Positions 36,883 to 45,272 of a DNA stretch of 64,000 bases are shown here, one piece after another. The notes beneath the pieces were generated by a model. It was not told the origin of the DNA. It did no database searches and saw only the letters and a list, made by a program, of their open reading frames with translations. The stretch spans positions 62,001 to 126,000 of the forward strand of contig NZ_JABVXF010000005.1 of assembly GCF_013349995.1 (NCBI RefSeq), read 5' to 3'. The translations under genes were made by a program, and so were the position numbers. Numbering within the stretch: position 1 is the first letter of the stretch; every line of letters starts with the position of its first letter. Source of the DNA: Pseudoalteromonas sp. 0303 (GTDB lineage Bacteria > Pseudomonadota > Gammaproteobacteria > Enterobacterales > Alteromonadaceae).

Positions 36883-38334
36883 TTATAAGTTATACGCCTT
36901 TTTAACCAACCCATAAGTTAGTTGATAAGCAAGCTCGTGGGCTGTTTCAATCGTTATTTGATGATTTGTAACAAGCTCTGCTAAGTAGCGGCAATCAACT
37001 CGACGTGCCACATCATGCCTTGCTGGAATCGATAGAAAAGCTCGCGTGTCATCATTAAAACCGACCGTATTATAGAAACCTGCGGTTTCAGTTGTTTGCT
37101 GACGAAAACGCAGCATACCTGCAGGGCTATCATGAAACCACCATGCCGGACCTAGTTTTAAACTAGGGTAGTGACCAGCAAGCGGTGCCAGCTCACGACT
37201 GTAAGTCGTTTCATCTAGGGTAAATAAAATGATTTTTAACTTTGGATGATTACCATATTTAGTTAAAAGCGGCTTAAGCGCATTAACATACTCGGTTTGG
37301 CTCGGAATATCTGCGCCTTTATCACGGCCAAATTGATTGAAAATTGGCTGGTTATGATTACGATGTGCACCAGGATGAATTTGCATCACAAGGCCATCTT
37401 CAATACTCATACCTGCCAGCTCCGTTAGCATTTGACCACGAAATAGCTCTTGCTCTTGTTCTGTTGCGTTACCTGTGCGGCATTTTTTAAATAATGCTTC
37501 ACATTCAGATAATGATAGATCAGCTGTAATCGCACTGGGGTGACCATGGTCGGTTGCAGTTGCTCGACCTTCTTTTTTAAAGTAAGCGCGACGAACTCGG
37601 ATCGCTTCTAAATAACCTTGCCAAGTACTGGTATCTTGGTCTGTTAATTCGCCAAGCTTAGCGAGGTTATCAGTAAAGTCTTCTCGGCTCGCATCCACAA
37701 CATCATCAGGCCTAAATGTGGTTATAACTCGTTTGGCCATGGCCGTTTCAGCCATCTCTTTATGATGTTCTAGTGAGTCTAATGCACCTTCAGTTGTTGC
37801 TATGAGTTCTATATTAAAGCGATCCATTAATGCTTGCGGTTTATAAGCATCTGTTGCAAGTTCAGTGGTGATTTTATCGTAGTATTGTTGTGCGTTTTCA
37901 GAGTTAAGCTTTTCTTTAAAACCAAATACATCATAAAAAACGGCATCTAACCAATAGCCACTTGGGGTGCCTGCAAATAGGTAATAGTTATCCGCAAAAA
38001 TCTGCCAAGCTTTTTTTGGATCTGCATTTTTTGATCGTGTTAAATCGCCATCGATACCATGCTCAGGAATACCAAGCTCGGTTAAATCAATACCTTGGCT
38101 GTAAAGCATTCTAAATACATAGTGATCTGGTTTTATAAAGAGTTCAGTGGCGTTACCAAAGTTAGGGTTTTTATTAAACCACTTTGGGTCTGTATGGCCA
38201 TGTGGGCTGACTATTGGAAGGTCTTTTATTTGTTCATAAAGCTCTCGGGCAACACTAACAATTGCCGGGTCACTCGAAAATAGCCTATCAGGGTGAAGTG
38301 AAAGCGGCTGTGATTTAATTGACATAAGGTTCAT
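36883..38334 (-). CDS. uxaC: Glucuronate/galacturonate isomerase
   Basis: 483 residues of the uronate isomerase family (amidohydrolase superfamily). It converts D-galacturonate to D-tagaturonate, and D-glucuronate to fructuronate. Motifs: LPIVSPHGHTDPKWF near residue 40 with the metal-binding HGH, GLVMQIHPGAHRNHN, and GFNDDTRAFLSIPARHDVARR near the C-terminus. As uxaB and not uxuB is present here, the galacturonate branch is the likely use. The ATG at 38334 has AAGA upstream; an ATG at 38325 is possible. Operators 3 and 4 precede it. Confidence 0.93.
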   Translation of the reverse strand: MNLMSIKSQPLSLHPDRLFSSDPAIVSVARELYEQIKDLPIVSPHGHTDPKWFNKNPNFGNATELFIKPDHYVFRMLYSQGIDLTELGIPEHGIDGDLTRSKNADPKKAWQIFADNYYLFAGTPSGYWLDAVFYDVFGFKEKLNSENAQQYYDKITTELATDAYKPQALMDRFNIELIATTEGALDSLEHHKEMAETAMAKRVITTFRPDDVVDASREDFTDNLAKLGELTDQDTSTWQGYLEAIRVRRAYFKKEGRATATDHGHPSAITADLSLSECEALFKKCRTGNATEQEQELFRGQMLTELAGMSIEDGLVMQIHPGAHRNHNQPIFNQFGRDKGADIPSQTEYVNALKPLLTKYGNHPKLKIILFTLDETTYSRELAPLAGHYPSLKLGPAWWFHDSPAGMLRFRQQTTETAGFYNTVGFNDDTRAFLSIPARHDVARRVDCRYLAELVTNHQITIETAHELAYQLTYGLVKKAYNL

Positions 38335-38346
38335 CAAAATCTTGCG

Positions 38347-38362
38347 TTGCCAGCGGTGGCAA
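38347..38362. promoter_or_regulatory. Galacturonate operator 3, at uxaC
   Basis: TTGCCAGCGGTGGCAA differs from the perfect operator by one base. It lies 12 bp before the uxaC ATG, where a bound repressor would block the promoter or early elongation. Confidence 0.8.
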
Positions 38363-38466
38363 AATTTAAATATGTAATGACTAAACTTAATTAGCAGTGA
38401 GTAACTTAGGCGCGTTAGTTGTTTTTTAATGGCCTAAGACTGTTATTTATGCAAACAACTTTAGCA

Positions 38467-38490
38467 AACATTGCCACCGGTAGCAATGTT
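38467..38490. promoter_or_regulatory. Galacturonate operator 4, 24-bp near-palindrome
   Basis: AACATTGCCACC is followed by GGTAGCAATGTT; the arms are reverse complements with a single mismatch, making it the longest of the six. It is 124 bp centre to centre from operator 3, so looping between the two is possible. It stands between uxaC and the receptor gene terminator. Confidence 0.8.
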
Positions 38491-38527
38491 GTTGCGCGTA
38501 GATAAATTTAGTCTATCTAAAATGAAA

Positions 38528-38557
38528 AAAGCACTGACCCTAAGGGTACAGTGCTTT
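38528..38557 (-). terminator. Terminator of the 926-residue TonB receptor
   Basis: AAAGCACTG / CAGTGCTTT stem with an inner CCCT/AGGG stem; on the minus strand it is followed by six T. It lies 57 bp after the receptor stop. Confidence 0.8.
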
Positions 38558-38613
38558 ATTTTCTAACTTGATGGGGAAATCAAATAAACCTTCCTTGGTT
38601 TTGCTAAACTTAG

Positions 38614-41394
38614 TTAGAAGCTATAGCGGAATCCTAAGCCGAATGTACGGCTATAAATAGATGCTGAGTCGTTTAGAACAGTTGGTAGTTCGTAGTATTG
38701 ACGATAAACCTCATCTGTTAGGTTTGTTGCATCAAATGTCACAACCAAGTCTTCAGTGACATCGTAACTTACTTGGAAGTCTAAACTTTGTTCTGGTCGA
38801 CGATAAACACCTCGTGGATGCGCGAAACGACCTGAGCCATAGCGATTTAAGAATGAGTCACGCCAAACGTAAGAGAGGCGAGTGCTGAAATTTTCTCGTT
38901 CATAAATTAATACACCGCTGTAAGAGGTATCTGAAACACCAAATACGCTTCTGTTTGTGTACCCTGTTAATTCACCTTCGTTGCTGAAGATTGGAATGTC
39001 TTGATCCGAATCTAAGAAGGTACCACTTGCTTGAAGGCCAATGCCATCTAACCACTGTGGAACAGATTCAGGGAAGTAAACTAAGCCAACTTCAACGCCT
39101 TTAAGAACACCATTGGAGGTGTTGCCAGGTTGAGAAAGTATATAATCTTCCATCTCGCCTGTTTCTGGGTTTGGAAATTGAGCTTGGCGTAATGAATCAA
39201 AAACAAACCCTTCAATATCTCTGTAGAAGTAGGTCGCATACGCTGAGCTACCTTCATTAAAGTAGTATTCTAGTGAGAAGTCATAGTTAGTAGATTCAAC
39301 TGGGCGTAGACTTTGATTACCACCGCTAGCGTTGCCGTAGCCAACATTTGTAGTGTCTGGACGTAAATTAATAAAACTATTTAATTGGCCAAACTCTGGG
39401 CGGCGTAAGGTTTGCGTATAAGCAAAACGAGTAATTAAATCATCGCTTAAATGATAGCGTAGCGTTAAGTTAGGTAAAAATTTTGCGCTACTATTTCGGC
39501 CAGTACTTTGTACTATGCCACCAACTTCTCCATCCCAGTGGTAAAAGTCCATGTCAGCGCCTGCGTAGGTATAGCGAAGACCAATATCACCGTCTAATCG
39601 ATTACCAAAAAGTTGTGTTTCAAATTGGCTTTGCACATACGCAGCCCATGAAGTTTGGTCGATATCGAAGTTCTTTTGTAGCGTCATTCGACGCTCGCCA
39701 TCGGCGCTATCGTAGAAATTAAACGTATCACGATACTCTGCACGGTTTTGCCATAAGTTTTTTGCATTAAAGGCAACCCATGATCTCGGCAAATCACTTT
39801 TCCCATCAAAGAAATCACTATTTACGTAGTGCGCTTCTGAGCCTAGAGATGCTAATGGAATAGGGTTAAATCGATTAGAATCACGACTACTGCTATCAGC
39901 TGTACGTTTATCATAACGAACACCTGCTTTAGCTTTTGTAAAGATACCCCAGTCAACATAGAAGTCGAGGTCAAGCGTGAATGTTAAGCCATCACCATTA
40001 TCCTCACCGCCGTTGTCGAACATGGTACTGGTGGTCCATAAGCTTGGATCGGTTAAATCAAGTGGAGTACCAAACTCTTCATCGTAAACAGTCCATGCCA
40101 TGATGCCGTCTTCATGATTGAAGTCTGCCATGACAAATGGGAAACGAGTATTTGCCTGCATAGCAACAAACTCACGTTCATATTTACTTGTTTGATAGAC
40201 CAACTCAGATTTTAGTGTTGCATCTTCAGATAGCGCCCATTTACCACCTAATGCAAACATGTAGCTATCAGTTTGGCTCTTAGAAAAGTCGCCGCTGGTA
40301 AATGCACCTGAGTCACCCCAAGCACGAGATTTGATGACATTTGTGCCTTCAAACAACACTGGTTGTGTCACCGTTTCTACCCGTGAAGAATCTGCGTATG
40401 AAAATAGTAGGTGGTTATTACTTTCGTTGCGGTAGCCATTGTAAAATGCTTCGAAAATATACTCTGATGTATCATTTGGTGCCCATTGAAATGACAGGTT
40501 TACTGCCGGGCGTTCACGTTTACCAGTTAGATCTGACTGATTTAGTGCGTCACGACTTAGATAGTACTCAACCTCACTGTCAGTTGCAGGGTCATACATG
40601 GTTGCCCCTGGCGTTCTGTCCATACCGTGTTCAAGGCCTGTTGGCCATGGGTAAATGCGATTTAAGTTATCAGCTCTAAATGGCACGAAACCACCTGGTG
40701 CACTATTCTCATCTCGGTAGCTGGTGCTAGCAAATGAAAGGTTAATTAATGCGCCGAGATCACCAACTGATGATTCCCAACGATTGCTGGCAAGCACACT
40801 TACTATAGGATCGGTTTCTTCAGATTGGTCTTGATAAACGCCACGGGCATTGACTACAACCTTTGAGCCTTCAAAATTAAATGGGCGTTGGGTGCGAACA
40901 TTAAGTTGACCCGCAATACCGCTCGCTAATTGGCTGGCGTTGCGTGTTTTGTATACCTCTACACTTTCAAGTAGTGCCGCAGGTATGTCTGCAACAGCAA
41001 GTTGACGCCCTGCTGCGGTGAACATTTCGCGGCCATTAATTGTTGTTGTAACATCGGTTAAGCCACGGATTGTAACAGTATTTACTTCACCCGATGCGCG
41101 GTCTGTTACCTGTACACCCGTAACACGTTGTAGCGCCTCAACAAGGTTATTATCAGGAAACTTACCAATATCTTCGGCAACAATCGCATCAACAACCTGA
41201 ATTGATTGGCGCTTGATATTAACGGCTTTATTTAAGCTGCTTCGGATCCCAACAACTTCAATTATTTCAAGGGAATCATTGTTGTCATTTGCTTGAGCGT
41301 TTTGTGTTTGCTCTGCAGCCTCATCTGCTGCATAAACACATTGCCCAAAAAGGGCCATACAAATTGTGCTGGCTAATGTCGTTTTCTTAAACAT
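38614..41394 (-). CDS. TonB-dependent receptor, probably for uronate-containing oligosaccharides
   Basis: 926 residues: signal peptide ending CVYAAD, then the plug motif GIRSSLNKAVNIKRQSIQVV, typical of the large TonB family of Xanthomonas/Caulobacter type that imports plant or algal glycans. The barrel ends in Phe (TFGLGFRYSF). GGAGG lies before the ATG. Operator 5 stands 149 bp upstream, tying it to the galacturonate regulon, so it likely brings oligogalacturonate or another uronic-acid oligosaccharide through the outer membrane for the GH2 enzyme. Substrate is inference. Confidence 0.87.
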   Translation of the reverse strand: MFKKTTLASTICMALFGQCVYAADEAAEQTQNAQANDNNDSLEIIEVVGIRSSLNKAVNIKRQSIQVVDAIVAEDIGKFPDNNLVEALQRVTGVQVTDRASGEVNTVTIRGLTDVTTTINGREMFTAAGRQLAVADIPAALLESVEVYKTRNASQLASGIAGQLNVRTQRPFNFEGSKVVVNARGVYQDQSEETDPIVSVLASNRWESSVGDLGALINLSFASTSYRDENSAPGGFVPFRADNLNRIYPWPTGLEHGMDRTPGATMYDPATDSEVEYYLSRDALNQSDLTGKRERPAVNLSFQWAPNDTSEYIFEAFYNGYRNESNNHLLFSYADSSRVETVTQPVLFEGTNVIKSRAWGDSGAFTSGDFSKSQTDSYMFALGGKWALSEDATLKSELVYQTSKYEREFVAMQANTRFPFVMADFNHEDGIMAWTVYDEEFGTPLDLTDPSLWTTSTMFDNGGEDNGDGLTFTLDLDFYVDWGIFTKAKAGVRYDKRTADSSSRDSNRFNPIPLASLGSEAHYVNSDFFDGKSDLPRSWVAFNAKNLWQNRAEYRDTFNFYDSADGERRMTLQKNFDIDQTSWAAYVQSQFETQLFGNRLDGDIGLRYTYAGADMDFYHWDGEVGGIVQSTGRNSSAKFLPNLTLRYHLSDDLITRFAYTQTLRRPEFGQLNSFINLRPDTTNVGYGNASGGNQSLRPVESTNYDFSLEYYFNEGSSAYATYFYRDIEGFVFDSLRQAQFPNPETGEMEDYILSQPGNTSNGVLKGVEVGLVYFPESVPQWLDGIGLQASGTFLDSDQDIPIFSNEGELTGYTNRSVFGVSDTSYSGVLIYERENFSTRLSYVWRDSFLNRYGSGRFAHPRGVYRRPEQSLDFQVSYDVTEDLVVTFDATNLTDEVYRQYYELPTVLNDSASIYSRTFGLGFRYSF

Positions 41395-41542
41395 TTAAAA
41401 TAACCTCCAAAATTATTTTAATGCGAATCAATAACAGAAGTTATTTGATTCAGTGTTAAATCAGCATCATTAGAAAAACCTCTAATGTTCGACAAGGTGC
41501 TGATATCGTGTGTTTTTTTATTAAGTGTATTTTCCCTGCATC

Positions 41543-41560
41543 TTTGCCACCGGTGGCATT
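41543..41560. promoter_or_regulatory. Galacturonate operator 5, at the TonB receptor
   Basis: The core TGCCACCGGTGGCA at 41545-41558 is a perfect 14-bp palindrome identical to the core of operator 1. It lies 149 bp upstream of the receptor ATG. Confidence 0.85.
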
Positions 41561-41985
41561 TTTAGCCAAATAGTTGCACCGCAAGTAAGCATGCCAGGCT
41601 TGTTGTGTTGTCTTCATCCCCCTAACCACGCTCCTAAATTTTATAACACAGAAAATTTAGATGTTTAAGTATTATTATATTCTTTTTAATGATTTGTTAC
41701 ATGTTTTTGCTTATTTTTTAAAATAAGTTGTTTTTTATCAGGTGTTTATTTTTGCGGTGGAATTTCGAAAAAAGAGCATGAGAGTGTAGTTACATAGCAA
41801 TTTGTATTATTTTTTGCTTCAGGAAGAGTTTGTTCTGTTGTTGTGCAAAGCTTTATTTCTTTTTGGTGCAAGCTAAGTAATAAATGACATGATTGTTAAT
41901 TTATTTATTAAAATTAATATGATAGTACGTTTTGTAGTGTCAAATATGATGCGTAAAACAAGCACGCAAGGAGGATAAAGCTTAA

Positions 41986-42003
41986 AATGCTACCGGTGGC
42001 AAT
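41986..42003. promoter_or_regulatory. Galacturonate operator 6, at the GH2 gene
   Basis: TGCTACCGGTGGCA at 41988-42001 matches the operator core with one changed half-site base. It lies about 100 bp upstream of the GH2 ATG. Confidence 0.8.
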
Positions 42004-42099
42004 TGTATTATGATATGTATATAATTGATGTTAATATTAGCTTGTGTAGACTAAAAATTTTCTAAAAACATTATAATTTCAACAGTTAGAGGAACACAT

Positions 42100-45054
42100 A
42101 TGAGGAAGGATTATTTTGGCCGGCTTGAAAAAAAGCTAAGGTTAATAAGCAAATCTGCATGGTTTGAAACCAGTATTATAAGAAATGCGTTTATCGCTTG
42201 CTTAAGCTTCTTGTTTGTAGCCTGTAATAGTCAGCAAAGTGTTGACGTTCAGCCTAATGAGCAAGCTAAAACAGACATCATGATGTTAAGCGGTACTGGT
42301 AGTGATGATGCGGTGAAATGGGACTTTTACTGTAGTGAAGGGCAAAATTGTGGTGAGTGGAGTAAAATAGATGTTCCTTCTAACTGGGAGCAACAAGGCT
42401 TCGGTAACTATGATTACGGCTACATCCCAGATAAACATAGCGAACAAGGTATTTATCGTCGTGATTTTACCCTACCTGCTGATTGGTCTGGTCGCAAAAT
42501 TGAAATTGTTTTTGATGGTGTGATGACAGATGCCACTGTGTTTGTGAACCAACAACAAGTGGGCCCAACCCACCAAGGTGGTTTTTATCGATTCAGCTAT
42601 GACATAACGCCATATTTAAAAAGTGGTGAAGCTAATGAGCTAAAGGTTGTGGTAGATAAAGTTTCGGCTAACAAAAGTATCGAAGCAGCAGAACGCGCAG
42701 CAGACTACTGGGTGTTCGGTGGTATCTATCGTCAAGTCTTTTTACAGTCTTTGCCACAATCTCATATTGATTGGGTTTCATTAGATGCAAAAGCGTCTGG
42801 TGAATTTAAAATGGATGTTTATCTCGAAGGACTAGATAAATCAAATGCTTCTGCAGTTGAAGCACAAATTTTAGATTTAGATGGCAACCCTGTAAGTGAA
42901 ACGTTTAATGCCACACTTAATGGTAACAAAGTGCACTTAGCCACTAATGTTGACTCTCCTGAGCTTTGGAGCGCCGAGACGCCTAATTTATATCAAGTAC
43001 GTATTGATTTAAAAGAAGGCTCTAAAACTCTACATAGTTTCGATAAAACCTTTGGCTTTAGAACTTTTGAATTACGCCCACATGACGGCTTATATTTGAA
43101 TGGCGAAAAAATTATCCTTAAAGGGGTTAACCGTCACAGCTTCCGTCCAGCAACTGGGCGTACTATGACTAAACAAGCCAGCATCGATGACATTAAGACG
43201 ATGAAAAGCATGAACATGAATGCTGTTAGAATGTCGCATTACCCACCCGATGTGCACTTTTTAGAAGCGGCAGATCGTCTTGGTATTTATGTTATTAATG
43301 AGTTAGGCACATGGCAAAAGCCAGTTATTGATACACCATCAGCGAGACGCCTAGTTGCACAGCTTGTTAAACGCGACCAAACACACCCAAGTATTTTATT
43401 CTGGGCGAACGGTAATGAAGGCGGTTTTAATACCGATGTTGATGATGATTATCACCTTTATGACATTCAAAACCGTCCAATTCTTCATCCTTGGGAGTTG
43501 TTCCGTAATATCGATACTGATCATTACCCAACTTACTCGGAACTGGTAGCTAAAAAAGCCCGTAATGAAGTATTTTTCCCAACCGAGTTCTTACATGGCT
43601 TATATGATGGTGGCCATGGTGCAGGTTTGAGAGATTTTTGGGACTTCATGATGTCAACTCCTGTTGGTGCCGGTGGTTTCCTATGGGTGTTTGCTGATGA
43701 AGGTGTTGAGCGTACAGATCAAAATGGTCGTGTTGATACCGACTTTAACCATGCACCAGATGGTATTGTTGGACCTTATGGTGAAAAAGAAGCGAGCTTT
43801 TTTACAATTAAAGAGATTTGGTCACCAATCCAAGTTGAAAACTTAAAGAATGGCCAGTTACTTGCCGGTTCTTTTGACGGTCAGTTGCAAGTTAAAAACT
43901 TGTATGACTTTGTTGATTTATCAACTATGTCGCTCGAATGGCGTTTATATCAGCCAGTGACAGCGTTTTCTGATAAAAAGCAGCTTGTAGCGAGCAATAA
44001 AGCCACACTCCCTGCTATTAAGCCAGACTCGACAGGAACAGTACAATTGAACTTACCTGACAATTGGCAGCAAAATGGGTGGTTAGAGGTTGAATTTTTT
44101 GACCAGCAGCAGAATTCAATTTGGACAGATGCTTGGCCTATCCAAAGCGCTGCTAAACTTGCAAAATTAACTCAAGAGCAATTTGAAAATCAGGCATCAG
44201 CAACTAAACCAGCTCAAATTGTTAGTCAAAACGAATCTGAGTTAGCGGTTAAGGCTGCTGATAGAACAATTATTTTTGATGCAACAACAGGTCTATTAAA
44301 GTCATACAGTAAGCAAGGTCAAACTGCGGCGTTGACAAATGGTCCTAAGCTACTTCGTTCTGATAACTCACTAAATAAAGGGGTTTATAATGGTATTGGT
44401 TCATGGCTAACTCATGATCCAAATGCTGAGAAAGAAGCGCAACAAGATAAAAAACCGACAGAATTAAAGTCTGAAATTATTGCTAATGATTTAGTGATTG
44501 AAGTGATGAACCCGCCAGCAGGTATTACAAAGCTAACTTGGACTGTTCACCCTGAAGGTCATTTATCAATGGATGTTGATTACTGGCTTGACGGTGAATA
44601 CATCCTTCATGGCGTTGGTTTTAATTATCCGAAAAAAGCAATTGAGCATAAACGTTGGTTAGGTGATGGCCCTTACCGTGTATGGGCTAACCGCTTAGAG
44701 GGCGTAAACTACTCTGTTTGGGAAAATGATTATAATGAAGGCGTTGCTGGCGAGCGCTGGGAATTACCAGAGTTTAAAGGGTACTTCTCGGATATTCAGT
44801 GGCTTACATTAAGCTCTGAGCAAAGTGAAATCACTTTCTCTACTGCAACTCCAGATCTATATGCGCGAGTTATGCAGCCTGATGATGGCGAGCGCCCTGA
44901 TAATACATTAGCACTTAAATATGATGAAGAAATTAGCTTCTTACACAGAATTAGTGCAATAGGGTCTAAGTTCCATGCAGCCCACCACCTTGGCCCACAA
45001 GGTCGACCTGTGGCAGAAAGAGGAATAAACAATATCAAGCTAACGATATACTAA
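42100..45054 (+). CDS. GH2 glycoside hydrolase lipoprotein
   Basis: 984 residues. The N-terminus has a long polar stretch and then a hydrophobic segment ending VAC at Cys42, suggesting a lipoprotein. GH2 domains follow: sugar-binding (NWEQQGFGNYDYGYIPDK, YRRDFTLP), immunoglobulin-like, then the TIM barrel with acid/base Glu440 (ANGNEGG) and nucleophile Glu496 (FPTEFLHGLYDGG), and a C-terminal beta domain of about 350 residues. GH2 includes beta-galactosidases, beta-glucuronidases and beta-mannosidases; which one is unclear. Its operator and the neighbouring uronate genes point to a uronic-acid-containing oligosaccharide. The ATG has AGAGGA upstream. Confidence 0.85.
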   Translation: MRKDYFGRLEKKLRLISKSAWFETSIIRNAFIACLSFLFVACNSQQSVDVQPNEQAKTDIMMLSGTGSDDAVKWDFYCSEGQNCGEWSKIDVPSNWEQQGFGNYDYGYIPDKHSEQGIYRRDFTLPADWSGRKIEIVFDGVMTDATVFVNQQQVGPTHQGGFYRFSYDITPYLKSGEANELKVVVDKVSANKSIEAAERAADYWVFGGIYRQVFLQSLPQSHIDWVSLDAKASGEFKMDVYLEGLDKSNASAVEAQILDLDGNPVSETFNATLNGNKVHLATNVDSPELWSAETPNLYQVRIDLKEGSKTLHSFDKTFGFRTFELRPHDGLYLNGEKIILKGVNRHSFRPATGRTMTKQASIDDIKTMKSMNMNAVRMSHYPPDVHFLEAADRLGIYVINELGTWQKPVIDTPSARRLVAQLVKRDQTHPSILFWANGNEGGFNTDVDDDYHLYDIQNRPILHPWELFRNIDTDHYPTYSELVAKKARNEVFFPTEFLHGLYDGGHGAGLRDFWDFMMSTPVGAGGFLWVFADEGVERTDQNGRVDTDFNHAPDGIVGPYGEKEASFFTIKEIWSPIQVENLKNGQLLAGSFDGQLQVKNLYDFVDLSTMSLEWRLYQPVTAFSDKKQLVASNKATLPAIKPDSTGTVQLNLPDNWQQNGWLEVEFFDQQQNSIWTDAWPIQSAAKLAKLTQEQFENQASATKPAQIVSQNESELAVKAADRTIIFDATTGLLKSYSKQGQTAALTNGPKLLRSDNSLNKGVYNGIGSWLTHDPNAEKEAQQDKKPTELKSEIIANDLVIEVMNPPAGITKLTWTVHPEGHLSMDVDYWLDGEYILHGVGFNYPKKAIEHKRWLGDGPYRVWANRLEGVNYSVWENDYNEGVAGERWELPEFKGYFSDIQWLTLSSEQSEITFSTATPDLYARVMQPDDGERPDNTLALKYDEEISFLHRISAIGSKFHAAHHLGPQGRPVAERGINNIKLTIY

Positions 45055-45079
45055 TTTACAAAAAGTTACTCGTTTTAGT

Positions 45080-45111
45080 AAAAGCGCTGCAGAAACCTGC
45101 AGCGCTTTTTT
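45080..45111 (+). terminator. Terminator of the GH2 gene
   Basis: Stem AAAGCGCTGCAG / CTGCAGCGCTTT with loop AAAC and a T run; 26 bp after the stop. Confidence 0.9.
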
Positions 45112-45272
45112 GTTTTAATCCACTAAAGTGCATCAATTAAAGGTGGTTATTTAAGCTTAAAATTTATTAGTGGTGTAGCACTATAGTTATAGATTGCTTT
45201 TTAAATAGTTCTACTACATTGAGTTAGTCATCAACTGACAGACAACAATGATAACGACTATAAAGGCGATAT

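Larger units (their letters stand above)
41395..42099. other. Divergent control region between receptor and GH2 genes
   Basis: 705 bp of very AT-rich DNA. It holds operator 5 near the receptor end, operator 6 near the GH2 end and the GH2 ribosome-binding site AGAGGA. I see no small gene in it; the length leaves room for a small RNA, but nothing specific is visible. Confidence 0.55.
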
